From the NCBI GenBank assembly GCA_023386315.1, contig JAEWJZ010000014.1, positions 315,001 through 379,000 on the forward strand: a stretch of 64,000 nt of DNA, given 5' to 3'. The notes under the pieces are model-generated. The model ran no database searches. It was not told the origin of the DNA and saw nothing but the letters and a program-made list of their open reading frames with translations. Each line of letters opens with the position of its first letter. Positions within the stretch are counted from its first letter, which is position 1. Below are positions 49,005 to 58,039 of the stretch, one piece after another. The translations under genes were made by a program, and so were the position numbers. Origin of the DNA: Bacillota bacterium. Lineage in GTDB: Bacteria; Bacillota; Clostridia; Lachnospirales; Lachnospiraceae.

Positions 49005-49784
49005 ATGAGAATTTCCCGAATTGAACAACTGGAACAATATATCCTCGAACACAAAACCGCATCGATCGATACCTTATGTGAACTATTTCAGATATCCAAA
49101 AATACGCTGCGCCGGGATCTGGAAGTGCTTGTGGGAAGAGGAACTGTGGAAAAGGTGTATGGAGGCGTTATCGCATCCGAAAACATTTTACCCATACCGG
49201 ACCTTGTCACTTTTCAGGACAGAGCCAGCCGTAATTTTTTAAGCAAGCAGCGGATTGCATCTCTTGCTGCTTCATTTGTACGAGACAGAGATATTATATT
49301 CATTGACAGCGGTACCACTACCATGAATATTGTGGACTTTCTCACTCATTTAAATACAGTCACGGTCATAACCAACAGCATTCAGGTCATTAATAAATCC
49401 ATGAATTATCCCAATATTGATTTAATTGTGCTCCCAGGCACTTTAAAAAGGGATACGGCATCTCTGACCGGCAGCTCCTGCGTGGAGTATCTGGAAGATT
49501 ATAACATTGTGCGTGCATTCATGGCATGTACCGGTATCTCAGTTGAGTCAGGAATATGCAATGCATCAACGGATGAATATAATATTAAAAAAGCAGCATT
49601 AAAAAAAAGCCAGAAGCATTATCTTCTGGCAGATTCTTCCAAGTTTGGCCGGGCATCTCTTATGACCTATGGAGATATGAATCAGTTCGATTATATTTTA
49701 ACCGAAAAGATGCCGGATGACGCATTCTGTTCCTTTTGCAAAGAACAAAACTGCGCCATTTCCATAGCATCTTATGAGGATTAG
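49005..49784 (+). CDS. iolR: DeoR-family transcriptional regulator (IolR-like)
   Basis: A 259-residue regulator: N-terminal DeoR helix-turn-helix at residues 6-57 (SRIEQLEQYILEHKTASIDT; QISKNTLRRDLEVL; VEKVYGGVI) and a C-terminal sugar-phosphate sensor of the ISOCOT fold (IFIDSGTTTMNIVDFL; TNSIQVINKSM). In Bacillus subtilis the iol repressor IolR is of this family and responds to 2-deoxy-5-keto-gluconate-6-phosphate, the IolJ substrate. Here it is divergent from iolJA. AAGGAG precedes the ATG. Its stop codon overlaps that of the convergent GH28 gene. Confidence 0.85.
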   Translation: MRISRIEQLEQYILEHKTASIDTLCELFQISKNTLRRDLEVLVGRGTVEKVYGGVIASENILPIPDLVTFQDRASRNFLSKQRIASLAASFVRDRDIIFIDSGTTTMNIVDFLTHLNTVTVITNSIQVINKSMNYPNIDLIVLPGTLKRDTASLTGSSCVEYLEDYNIVRAFMACTGISVESGICNASTDEYNIKKAALKKSQKHYLLADSSKFGRASLMTYGDMNQFDYILTEKMPDDAFCSFCKEQNCAISIASYED

Positions 49785-51100
49785 ACCGTGATTTCTTCCG
49801 CGTGGCTTAAGGTGACATCCTGCTTGTAGAAAGGTCTCATGCTTTCAGCCACCATGATCTTTACATGATCAAACCGGATATCCTTTGCATACTCTGCATA
49901 AATTCCGGATATCTTCGTGCGAATCAGTCCATCTCCCTGGCAGGGGCGGATATCATATCCCTCAATCTCCCAGCGGGAGTTTTTCTCCAGCGTGAGGTGG
50001 ATGTTTTCAAAGCTTACGTCTTCAATATAGTTGTCTTCGCTTCCGCGGATAAAGATTCCGTTTTCCCCTTTGCAGCTGATATTTTCAAACCGTACATTTC
50101 TGATTTTTCCGGCCTTTACGCCCGGTTTTCTGTCGTGGGCCGTGATGCAGATTGGTTCTGCCCTTCCCCACCACTCATGAGAAAAGCGGCGTGTTTCAAT
50201 GGTAATATTGGAGAATACCACATTCTCCACATTTCCTCCATCCCGAATCTGTATGGAGATTCCACGGTTGCTTTTACTGATGGTACAGTTTTCTACAAGA
50301 ACATTTCTAAAATCACATTCCCCTTCCGTACCGAACTTAATGGCTGCACTGGTGGAGATTAAGGTGCAGTTTGAGATCACGATATTTTCACAGGGTCCGT
50401 AATGGTTATAATCACCGGAATTTTTTAATACAATCGCATCGTCACCGCATTCAATGTGGCAGCCGATGATCCGTACATTCGTGCAGTGATCCGGATCAAT
50501 ACCGTCGGAATTTGCCATCTGTAAGTTATTAAGAAGACGGATTCCCTCAATCAGAACATCGTTGCATCCCACAAGATGAACGGTCCAGAATGCGCAGTTT
50601 ACAAGCTTTACGTCACGAATAGTAAGATGATTGAATTTTTCTAAAAGCATCAGGGGAATTCTGGGGTAATAAGTGCCTTCAATGTGATATCCGGAATTAT
50701 CTCCGTAAAATATGGATTCATTGGCATCTATGGTACCAAAACCGGTGATTGCCACATTCTCCTGTTCATAGCCATAGATAAATGCATGAAATGGCCTGCC
50801 GTTATATTCGCTGTTTAAAAAGGAAGGAAGACCTGATTCATGAGCAACGATCCTGCCGCCGTTTGCCAGAGGATAATAATCATTTAAATCATCACTCGCC
50901 TTTAATACGGCACCCATCTCCAAATGAAGCTCTACATTTGACTTAAGAAGAATCGAACCGCTGTTATAGATATGTCCGCCCGGAAGCAGTACACGTCCGC
51001 CGCCTGCTCCGGTGCATTCATCAATTGCTTTCTGAATCGCCGCAGCATCATTTGCGGTTCCATCACCTTTTGCTCCGAATTCCAATACATTGTAAATCAT
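49781..51100 (-). CDS. Glycoside hydrolase family 28 (polygalacturonase-like), cytoplasmic
   Basis: A 439-residue right-handed beta-helix enzyme beginning MIYNVLEFGAKGDGTANDAA, the pectate lyase 3 / GH28 start. The GH28 catalytic triad of Asp appears in NSDGIDPDHC (one) and CGDDAI (two); the usual GHG is replaced by NRGISIQIRDGG. No signal peptide, so it would act on oligosaccharides already imported. The start at 51100 follows GGAGG. It lies downstream of a sugar ABC transporter but after its terminator, with its own weak promoter (TATAAT on the minus strand at 51152-51157). Substrates may be oligogalacturonides or unsaturated rhamnogalacturonides. Confidence 0.87.
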   Translation of the reverse strand: MIYNVLEFGAKGDGTANDAAAIQKAIDECTGAGGGRVLLPGGHIYNSGSILLKSNVELHLEMGAVLKASDDLNDYYPLANGGRIVAHESGLPSFLNSEYNGRPFHAFIYGYEQENVAITGFGTIDANESIFYGDNSGYHIEGTYYPRIPLMLLEKFNHLTIRDVKLVNCAFWTVHLVGCNDVLIEGIRLLNNLQMANSDGIDPDHCTNVRIIGCHIECGDDAIVLKNSGDYNHYGPCENIVISNCTLISTSAAIKFGTEGECDFRNVLVENCTISKSNRGISIQIRDGGNVENVVFSNITIETRRFSHEWWGRAEPICITAHDRKPGVKAGKIRNVRFENISCKGENGIFIRGSEDNYIEDVSFENIHLTLEKNSRWEIEGYDIRPCQGDGLIRTKISGIYAEYAKDIRFDHVKIMVAESMRPFYKQDVTLSHAEEITV

Positions 51101-51200
51101 AATTTCCTCCATTTCCTGTATCCTAATCAGATTGCACTACTAAACTGCCCAATTATACCAATTTAGCCTGCCAATTGAAAGGTCTAACTATAAAAAAATA

Positions 51201-51241
51201 GCAGAGGCGCACAAAAAAGCTGTTTTTTGTACTGCCTCTGC
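51201..51241 (-). terminator. Intrinsic terminator of the sugar ABC operon
   Basis: GCAGAGGC (51201-51208) and GCCTCTGC (51234-51241) with an inner ACAAAAAA/TTTTTTGT stem; a T-run follows on both sides. It is 7 bp after the permease stop codon. Confidence 0.88.
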
Positions 51242-51247
51242 CATTTT

Positions 51248-52093
51248 TTAACCTTTTAAACCGGAAGTGCTGATTCCCTCCACCAGATACTTCTGCAGAC
51301 AGATGAAGATTAATACTGCCGGCATGATAGAAAGCGTTGCCATTGCAAACATGGCTCCATAATCGGAGGATGAGCCCGGATCGGAGAACAATTTTAGCGC
51401 AAGGCTCACCGGATACTTTGCAGACTCATTGATGTAAAGCAGAGCGGAAAGGAAATCGTCCCATCTCCACATGAACGAGAAAATGCTTGCAGTAATTAAA
51501 GCCGGTGTGATAAGGGGCAGTATAATTCTTGCAAAAATACTGTAATAGGAGCATCCGTCAATCTTAGCCGCTTCGTCAAGTTCTCTTGGAATTCCGTCAA
51601 TAAAGTTAATCATCAGGTAGATGAAGAAGCCCTGGATTGCAAAATAATAGGGGACAATTAATGGCCTGTAGCTTCCTACCCAGCCCAGCTTCTGATACCA
51701 TAAATACTGGGGAATCATCAACACCTGCGCCGGCAGCATCATGGAAAGGAGCATGGCCACAAACAGGAACTTTCTTCCGAAAAATCTGCATCTGGCAAGT
51801 CCATATGCAACAAAGGCAGAGGAGAATACCGTGCCAAAAGTCGCAACAATTGCAACAAACAGAGAATTTCTAAAAAATACAACAAATCCGGTCTTTGCAA
51901 ACCCCTTCCATCCGGTTGAATAGTTGGAAAACACGAACTTCCTGGGGATCAGCTGGCCTGCTGTTGTAAAAATGGTGTTGCTCTCCTTAAACGAGCTCAT
52001 GATCATCCATACCAGAGGGTATATCATGATCAGACCAAGGCCGCAGACAATGACGTGATAGAAGATCCCGCCGATTCTTTTCCTTGTTTTCAT
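51248..52093 (-). CDS. Carbohydrate ABC transporter permease (MalG-type)
   Basis: A 281-residue permease with six expected membrane helices (IFYHVIVCGLGLIMIYPLVW at the N-terminus), the MalG-type insertion PRKFVFSNYSTGWKG, and the EAA loop PRELDEAAKIDGCSYYSIFA. It follows the MalF-type permease by 5 bp. It is part of the CUT1 importer linked to the GH28 enzyme and the YesM/YesN system. Confidence 0.92.
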   Translation of the reverse strand: MKTRKRIGGIFYHVIVCGLGLIMIYPLVWMIMSSFKESNTIFTTAGQLIPRKFVFSNYSTGWKGFAKTGFVVFFRNSLFVAIVATFGTVFSSAFVAYGLARCRFFGRKFLFVAMLLSMMLPAQVLMIPQYLWYQKLGWVGSYRPLIVPYYFAIQGFFIYLMINFIDGIPRELDEAAKIDGCSYYSIFARIILPLITPALITASIFSFMWRWDDFLSALLYINESAKYPVSLALKLFSDPGSSSDYGAMFAMATLSIMPAVLIFICLQKYLVEGISTSGLKG

Positions 52094-52098
52094 GAATA

Positions 52099-53010
52099 TT
52101 ACACTCCTTCCGTATAGACCCAGAATTTTTTAGTAGCAAATAAGAGTAACGTAATCAGGCCGATGATTCCAAGCATAATCCACGCCAGTGCTGCTCCATA
52201 TCCGGTATTATAGAACTCAAAGGATTGCTGGTACATATAAACAGTGTAAAACAAAGTGGAATTTAGGGGTTTCCCCTGTGTAATAATAAAACACTGAGTA
52301 AATGCCAGAAATCCATTGATCGTCTGCATAACCAGATTGAAAAATATGGTGGGTGTAAGAAGAGGCAGCGTGATCTTAAAAAACTGAGAAAACCGGTTTG
52401 CCCCATCCACTCTGGCCGCTTCATAGAGCGTGACCGGAATCTGTTTGAGTGAAGATAAGAAGATCAGCATGGAAGAACCAAACTGCCAGACTGCCAGTAT
52501 GATCAGTGTCCAGATCGCTGTATTTACATTTCCAAGCCAGGGAAAACTGGATTTGATTCCTATGATCCGCAGAAGATGATTCACCACTCCGTCAGTTGCA
52601 AACATTCGCTTCCAGAGAATCGCCACTGCCACGGAACCGCCGATAATTGACGGCAGATAATAGGCAGCGCGGTAAAATGCCGTGGCTTTTGTGGTTTTAA
52701 ACAGAATCAGTGCTACAATCAAAGCAAATACCAGACGCATTGGAACCGATACAAATGCAAAGTAAAAAGTAACACCGATGGTTTTTAAAAACACCGGATC
52801 ATCAGTAAACATTTTAATGTAATTTTTCATTCCTACAAAGACCGGCGGTGCCAGAATATTGTAGTCACAAAAGGAATAATAAAGGGATAAACCCATGGGA
52901 ACTACCATGAACAGAAGAAATCCAATGGTAAACGGAAGGCTGAATACGAATCCTGCCGTGCTTTCCCTGTTCATAAAGTGTCTGAAGTTCTCCCTCTTTT
53001 TTTCTTTCAT
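52099..53010 (-). CDS. Carbohydrate ABC transporter permease (MalF/UgpA-type)
   Basis: A 303-residue permease with the N-terminal anchor AGFVFSLPFTIGFLLFMVVP, the block GMKNYIKMFTDDPVFLKTIG, and the EAA loop PVTLYEAARVDGANRFSQF. Six membrane helices. It is separated from the binding-protein gene by an 80-bp gap with a GC-rich hairpin. Confidence 0.92.
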   Translation of the reverse strand: MKEKKRENFRHFMNRESTAGFVFSLPFTIGFLLFMVVPMGLSLYYSFCDYNILAPPVFVGMKNYIKMFTDDPVFLKTIGVTFYFAFVSVPMRLVFALIVALILFKTTKATAFYRAAYYLPSIIGGSVAVAILWKRMFATDGVVNHLLRIIGIKSSFPWLGNVNTAIWTLIILAVWQFGSSMLIFLSSLKQIPVTLYEAARVDGANRFSQFFKITLPLLTPTIFFNLVMQTINGFLAFTQCFIITQGKPLNSTLFYTVYMYQQSFEFYNTGYGAALAWIMLGIIGLITLLLFATKKFWVYTEGV

Positions 53011-53053
53011 ATACGTCCCCTCCGTTCACATATGACTGCTCTTATTGAAAACC

Positions 53054-53075
53054 GGGGCAGAGCTTTCTCTGCCCC
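53054..53075 (-). repeat. Intra-operon stem-loop after the sugar-binding protein gene
   Basis: GGGGCAGA (53054-53061) and TCTGCCCC (53068-53075) are exact arms. On the minus strand GGTTTTC follows, so it may be a partial terminator or an mRNA-stabilising hairpin that keeps binding-protein levels above permease levels. Confidence 0.65.
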
Positions 53076-53089
53076 GAATTTACCGGCAA

Positions 53090-54460
53090 TTATTTCTGGC
53101 TCATGATCTTGTTGGCGCTGTTAAAGAATTCTTCTGCAGCCGTTTTTGAATCGTATGTGCCGTAGCAGAGCTGTTCCTGAACCTGATTTAACAGATTAAA
53201 TACTTCGCTCGCTCCATCCGGCTGAGGAGGATTGATCGGTGAGCTGTTGGGAGTAACAACATCGTTGATATAACGGATAATCTCCTGGTTGATGGCATCC
53301 ATCTTGGGTGAAAGCTCATCTGCAATCTTGCTGGATGCAGGAACTCCTCTTTCGCCTAAAAGAATGTTGTTTGCATCGCTGGAATTAATCAGATAATCTA
53401 ATACTTTTACTGCTTCTTCCGGATTCTTTGTATGAGCTCCGATGGAAAAGAACTGGCTGGATTTTAAGTAGCCGGACTTCTTGGGATCAGGTGACGGCCA
53501 GGTAGTCATACCGATGGTCACGCCTTCCGGGGCCGCATTCTGAACAGCGGTCAGCTGGTTGGAGTTTGCAAATGCACACCAGGACATGGTCTCAGGGCTG
53601 GAACCGTATACAAGTGGATCCTGTTCAACAGAACCTATGGAAATCTCCGCATATACACCCGGATCAATGAGCCAGCCTTCTTTTAAGCCGGTTTCATACA
53701 TCTGGAAGAATGGAATGTAATCCTCTGCTTTTCCGCCCATTTTTTTATCGCCGAATAAAACCACATCATACGCTCTCATAAAATAATCCAGATAAGTCTG
53801 AGCTGTACCATAAACAATGGAAGTCTTATATCCGGTTTTTTCATATACCTGACGGCATACTGCCTCAAAATCGTCAATGGTCATATAGTCCTTGACTGTA
53901 ATGCCGTTCTGATCAAGCAAAGTCTTGTTATACATCATGGCCGGAGAGTTAATACCTGCACAAATTGCATAAACTCCTCCGTCTACTGTACCGGAAGCCA
54001 TGGTGTTTTCCGAGATATTGGATACATCCAGTGTGCCCTTTTCAATATAAGGTTTTAAATCAACCAGAAGGTTGTTCTTCACATACTGGTCTATGTACAT
54101 GTAATCCATCTGAACCACATCCGGAAGTGACTGGCCTGCTGCCGATGTAGCCAGTTTGTTCCAGTAATCAGACCACTCGGAAAACTGACCTTCAATGGTT
54201 ACTCCTTTATTCTGCCCGGAATAAAGGTCTAAAGCTGCCTGCGTTCTCTCATTTCTGACCTGGTTCCCCCACCAGCTCATAGTCAGCTTCACGTCACCGC
54301 TTCCACCGGAGGCTTCCTTAGAAGGAGCCGTAGTGGCCGCCTGTGTCGTTGCAGGCGCCTGAGTTGCAGCTGTGGTAGCAGTTGCCGAACTCCCCCCGCA
54401 TCCTGCCAGAGAGGCCGCCGCCATACAGCATGACATCAGTAATGCAATTTTTTTCTTCAT
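53090..54460 (-). CDS. Sugar ABC transporter substrate-binding lipoprotein (CUT1)
   Basis: A 456-residue lipoprotein: signal peptide with lipobox LAGC near residue 22, a Thr/Ala-rich linker, then an SBP family 1 fold (VKLTMSWWGNQVRNERTQAA; LPDVVQMDYMYIDQYVKNN; VKVLDYLINSSDANNILLGE). The start at 54460 follows AAGGAGG; the upstream ATG at 54490 does not. Tryptophan-rich WWGN suggests sugar stacking. Its promoter carries direct repeats likely bound by the response regulator encoded divergently. Confidence 0.92.
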   Translation of the reverse strand: MKKKIALLMSCCMAAASLAGCGGSSATATTAATQAPATTQAATTAPSKEASGGSGDVKLTMSWWGNQVRNERTQAALDLYSGQNKGVTIEGQFSEWSDYWNKLATSAAGQSLPDVVQMDYMYIDQYVKNNLLVDLKPYIEKGTLDVSNISENTMASGTVDGGVYAICAGINSPAMMYNKTLLDQNGITVKDYMTIDDFEAVCRQVYEKTGYKTSIVYGTAQTYLDYFMRAYDVVLFGDKKMGGKAEDYIPFFQMYETGLKEGWLIDPGVYAEISIGSVEQDPLVYGSSPETMSWCAFANSNQLTAVQNAAPEGVTIGMTTWPSPDPKKSGYLKSSQFFSIGAHTKNPEEAVKVLDYLINSSDANNILLGERGVPASSKIADELSPKMDAINQEIIRYINDVVTPNSSPINPPQPDGASEVFNLLNQVQEQLCYGTYDSKTAAEEFFNSANKIMSQK

Positions 54461-54503
54461 AATACCTTCCTCCTTAAATTTATTACTCATCTTAGGTAGT
54501 TTT

Positions 54504-54569
54504 ATTATACGTTTCTAAGGATGCGCCGTAAATGCGTAAAACCGAGTTCAAAGTGGAAAAAACCGAGTT
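54504..54569 (-). promoter_or_regulatory. Sugar ABC operon promoter with 21-bp-spaced direct repeats
   Basis: On the minus strand TTTACG (54527-54532) is 17 bp from TATAAT (54504-54509); the -35 is poor. Directly upstream an 11-bp repeat, AAAACCGAGTT, occurs at 54538-54548 and again at 54559-54569, exactly 21 bp apart (two helical turns). AraC-type activators bind such tandem sites next to a weak -35 box. Confidence 0.7.
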
Positions 54570-54673
54570 TTTTTGTATATTTTGTATATTTTTTCCGGTT
54601 TTATGTTGTATTATTATCACATTTTATATATAATCTCTTTATCACACCAGAGCTGTCCATTTAAGGAGGACGT

Positions 54674-56431
54674 ATGAAAGCATTTATCCGGAATCTTACA
54701 TTAAAAAAGAAGATCCAGTCTATTGTGTTTCTATGTATCCTGCTCCTTACTTCTGTTTCTTTTTTTAATATCCGCATGACCTCAGTCGCCCACCAGAAGG
54801 TTCTTTATCAGACAGTGGCATCTTCTCTTTCCTTTTCTGCCAAAGAGCTTGATAACCATCTGGACGTGATCAGTACCATGGCAGATATGGTGCTTGCAGA
54901 CAATACCATGCAAAAAAATCTGGGGATATTAAAGGATACAGAACAGATTCAGGAACGAACGGTAGCTTATAAAGCAATCTATGGAATGTTAAACGAATAT
55001 TATTTTAACTTCAGAAAAAATAACATCCGCTACATGAGCCTGTACCAGGGTAATTTTTCCATTCACACCCACATTATCAATAAAGAGCAGCTGCCCGATT
55101 CCATACGCAGGGACTTAATCGCACGGGCCGAGGCAGGAAAGGGAAAGACAATTCTGGTGACGGATTACAGTGACCAGTACGGGCTTTTTATGGTTAAAAA
55201 CATCCGCCGCACCCAGTTTTTAAAGCTGGATTCCATTGGCAGTCTGATTGTAAATGTTGACATGAACCAGCTGATTGATTCCTCTACAGATAGCAGTCAC
55301 CTTTATGAATCTGCGGATTATATTCTATATGACGGAGGGAATCTGATCTACCATTCTTCTGCTTTTACCGCTGAAGATCCGTCTGTGGTTTCAAAAATCT
55401 CCCTCTCACGGTACGGACTGTTCCAGTCTGTGGGAAAATACTACTTTTATGTAAGACAGGCTCTTCCTAATTATAACTGGGATTATGTCTGCATCATTCC
55501 ATATGACAACATATCCGCTTCTCTTAAGAAAAGCTTTCGGTTCTCTTTTTTTATTACCATCATCGCAGTAATTAGTTCCAGCATTCTTTCTTCCGCACTG
55601 ATTGACTCCATTATCAGGCATTTTAATAACCTGCTGTTAAAAATGAAGAACTTCGCTGACGGGCAGAAAGACGCAATTAACATTTCCTATGATTATACAG
55701 GACGAACCGACGAACTGGGCATTCTTCATACCCGGTTTGACCAGATGGTAAATGAGGTAAATGAACTGATCCAGAACGGCTACCTGAATGAGATTTTAAG
55801 AAAGGAAGCACAGCTGAAGGCCCTGGAAAATCAGATGAATCCCCACTTTCTGTACAATACTCTGGAATCCATCAACTGGAGGGCTAAATCAGTAGGCGCA
55901 AAGGATATCTCTTCCATGGCTGAGAATCTGGGTACGCTTTTAAGAATTACCCTGGATCAGAAAAACAAAGAAGTACCCTTAAGGAGGGAACTGGAGCTGG
56001 TGCAGTGCTATATGACCATTCAGAAATTTCGTTATGAGGACCGGCTGGAATATAAAGTCACTGTGCCTGATGATCTTTACTCCTGCTGTGTATTAAAACT
56101 GACCCTGCAGCCACTGGTTGAAAACTCCATACGATATGGCCTTGAGGAGAATACGGAGGGCTGTTTTATTCACATATTGGCAGAGCGGTCATCTGATGTA
56201 CTTTATGTTTACATAAAAAATAACGGATCGGTTTTTGAAGACCAGCTGTTAGAAAAGCTGAAGACCAATCAGATCAGCCCCCATGGCTTTGGAATCGGGC
56301 TGTTAAACATCCTGCAGCGGATGCAGCTGACCTATGGGGAGGAATATGGTCTCACCCTCTATAATGAAAATGAACAGGCAGTGGCAAGGCTTGCCTTTCC
56401 TCTTGTCCGAAAGGAGAATGGAAATTGCTGA
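54674..56431 (+). CDS. Sensor histidine kinase (YesM-type)
   Basis: A 585-residue membrane kinase. The first membrane helix is at about residues 15-33, an extracytoplasmic Cache-like sensor follows to about 285, a second helix is at 290-312 (FFITIIAVISSSILSSAL), then HAMP, the His_kinase segment ENQMNPHFLYNTLESINWRA with the phospho-accepting His, and the ATPase domain with QPLVENSIRYG and GFGIGLLNI. Such kinases sense extracellular sugars, often with a binding protein. AAGGAGG precedes the ATG. Its stop overlaps the start of the response regulator. It is divergent from the sugar ABC operon. Confidence 0.92.
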   Translation: MKAFIRNLTLKKKIQSIVFLCILLLTSVSFFNIRMTSVAHQKVLYQTVASSLSFSAKELDNHLDVISTMADMVLADNTMQKNLGILKDTEQIQERTVAYKAIYGMLNEYYFNFRKNNIRYMSLYQGNFSIHTHIINKEQLPDSIRRDLIARAEAGKGKTILVTDYSDQYGLFMVKNIRRTQFLKLDSIGSLIVNVDMNQLIDSSTDSSHLYESADYILYDGGNLIYHSSAFTAEDPSVVSKISLSRYGLFQSVGKYYFYVRQALPNYNWDYVCIIPYDNISASLKKSFRFSFFITIIAVISSSILSSALIDSIIRHFNNLLLKMKNFADGQKDAINISYDYTGRTDELGILHTRFDQMVNEVNELIQNGYLNEILRKEAQLKALENQMNPHFLYNTLESINWRAKSVGAKDISSMAENLGTLLRITLDQKNKEVPLRRELELVQCYMTIQKFRYEDRLEYKVTVPDDLYSCCVLKLTLQPLVENSIRYGLEENTEGCFIHILAERSSDVLYVYIKNNGSVFEDQLLEKLKTNQISPHGFGIGLLNILQRMQLTYGEEYGLTLYNENEQAVARLAFPLVRKENGNC

Positions 56432-57966
56432 AATTAATGATTGCAGATGACGAACGTATGATACGGGAATCCATTTCCTGTTTAATTGACTGGAACAGCC
56501 TGGGAATTGAGCTGATCGGCAGCTGCGGAGATGGAATCGAGGCGTATAACATGATACTTGATGAGTCTCCGGACATTGTCCTGACCGATATCCGTATGCC
56601 GGGTATTTCCGGTCTCGAGCTGGTTGAGCGGATCTCACAGACAGACATGGATATTCAGTTTATTATTTTGTCCGGATTCGGGGAATTTGAATACGCCAAA
56701 CAGGCCATGAAATACCGGGTTCATCACTATCTGTTAAAGCCCAGCAATGAAGAGCAGATTATTGAAAGCATGAAAGATGTGATTAAGGAATATTATCACA
56801 GGCGGGCATTTAAAGATCTGCAGGACAGGCAGAAGGCACTGACCTACCATCTTCATCACAGTGTACTGGCAAATATCATTAACGAGGGGATATTCACGGA
56901 GGACTGTACCCAGCCTGCCTGGGATGTATATTCCGGATTTATGGATTTTTGCTATACCGGTTATGAACTTTGCTACCTTCATTATCTGGAAGAACCGCTC
57001 CTGGAATCCGCCCTGCAGCTGATCTATGATTACATGACTGAAAGTGCGCCCGGAATTGCCGTATACAGCATTTACGTTAAGAATACCCTGATTCTGTTTT
57101 TCGAAAGCCATCAGGTTTCCTATGAATTACTGGATGATTTCATGAGCCGGCTTTCATTTGAAGATCAGTCTGTTATACTGGATTATCACAGAATTACATA
57201 TCCCAATCTGATTCAGCTGATTGAGGCCTTAACTGCAAAAATCAGGCGGTATGGAATGATCTATTTCATGAACGGACTAAGACCTGTGCCAATCTGCAAT
57301 TATAAAAATCTCATTGAGAAGATAGAGCAGCTGACCAGCCTTTTAACGGAAGCTGATACAGCAGAACAACACGCTGGTTTTAAAGAACTTGAGAGCACTC
57401 TTCATGATATCAGTAACCCTGATTTTTTAAAGCAGGCTGGTTCCCGTATTATTATTAAATTAACAGCCGGAAACCGTTATGGCTCTTCCGTCGTGGCGAC
57501 AGAATATTTAATGACACTGAACCAGCAGACCGATCCGGAGATCATCCGCAATATGCTTATGGAAAAAATCAGCAGGATACTGGAAGACTCTTTGGAGGCT
57601 TCCAAATCATACAGTCCGTTCATCGAAAAAGTCATACAGTATGTGGAAAATAATTTAGACAACCCAAGTCTGACACTGAAATGGATTGCAGATAATTACC
57701 TGTTTATGAATGTGGATTACGTCAGCGCACGATTTATGAAAGAGACCCGGCAGAAATTCTCCAATTACCTTACAACCCAGCGGATCCAGAAGGCAAAGCA
57801 GCTTCTTTGTGAGGGGCATGCAGAGCAGATTCAATGGGTCGCGGAAAAGGTGGGCTGCGGTAACAATCCCCAGTATTTCAGCCAGATTTTTAAGAAGAAT
57901 ACGGGAATGTCACCGAGCGCTTACGTGAAGCGGATAAACCGCGGGGAATTAAATCCTCCCAATTGA
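56425..57966 (+). CDS. Response regulator with AraC-type DNA-binding domain (YesN-type)
   Basis: A 513-residue activator. The receiver domain has acidic D8/D9 (MIADDERM), the phosphorylated D55 in IVLTDIRMPG and K106 in LLKPSNEEQI. A middle region of 280 residues is of unknown fold. The C-terminal AraC HTH spans about residues 405-505 (LTLKWIADNYLFMNVDYVSARFMKE; VAEKVGCGNNPQYFSQIFKKNTG). It starts at a TTG with AAGGAG upstream and overlaps the kinase gene by 7 bp. It probably activates the divergent ABC operon through the 54538-54569 repeats. Confidence 0.92.
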   Translation: MLKLMIADDERMIRESISCLIDWNSLGIELIGSCGDGIEAYNMILDESPDIVLTDIRMPGISGLELVERISQTDMDIQFIILSGFGEFEYAKQAMKYRVHHYLLKPSNEEQIIESMKDVIKEYYHRRAFKDLQDRQKALTYHLHHSVLANIINEGIFTEDCTQPAWDVYSGFMDFCYTGYELCYLHYLEEPLLESALQLIYDYMTESAPGIAVYSIYVKNTLILFFESHQVSYELLDDFMSRLSFEDQSVILDYHRITYPNLIQLIEALTAKIRRYGMIYFMNGLRPVPICNYKNLIEKIEQLTSLLTEADTAEQHAGFKELESTLHDISNPDFLKQAGSRIIIKLTAGNRYGSSVVATEYLMTLNQQTDPEIIRNMLMEKISRILEDSLEASKSYSPFIEKVIQYVENNLDNPSLTLKWIADNYLFMNVDYVSARFMKETRQKFSNYLTTQRIQKAKQLLCEGHAEQIQWVAEKVGCGNNPQYFSQIFKKNTGMSPSAYVKRINRGELNPPN

Positions 57967-57997
57967 TATTTCTTATCGGCTTCGTAATTAGACAGAA

Positions 57998-58026
57998 GGA
58001 AGGTACTGCCATATCCAGTACCTTCC
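57998..58026. terminator. Bidirectional terminator
   Basis: GGAAGGTACTG (57998-58008) and CAGTACCTTCC (58016-58026) are exact arms with a seven-base loop; TTTT follows on the + strand. It separates the response regulator from the convergent SIS-domain gene. Confidence 0.85.
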
Positions 58027-58039
58027 TTTTAAGCAGCTG

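Noticed and set aside
51149..51176. Three CCAATT hexamers in the GH28 promoter as an operator array
   Set aside because: Short AT-rich hexamers with uneven spacing (9 and 13 bp); too weak to support a binding-site claim.
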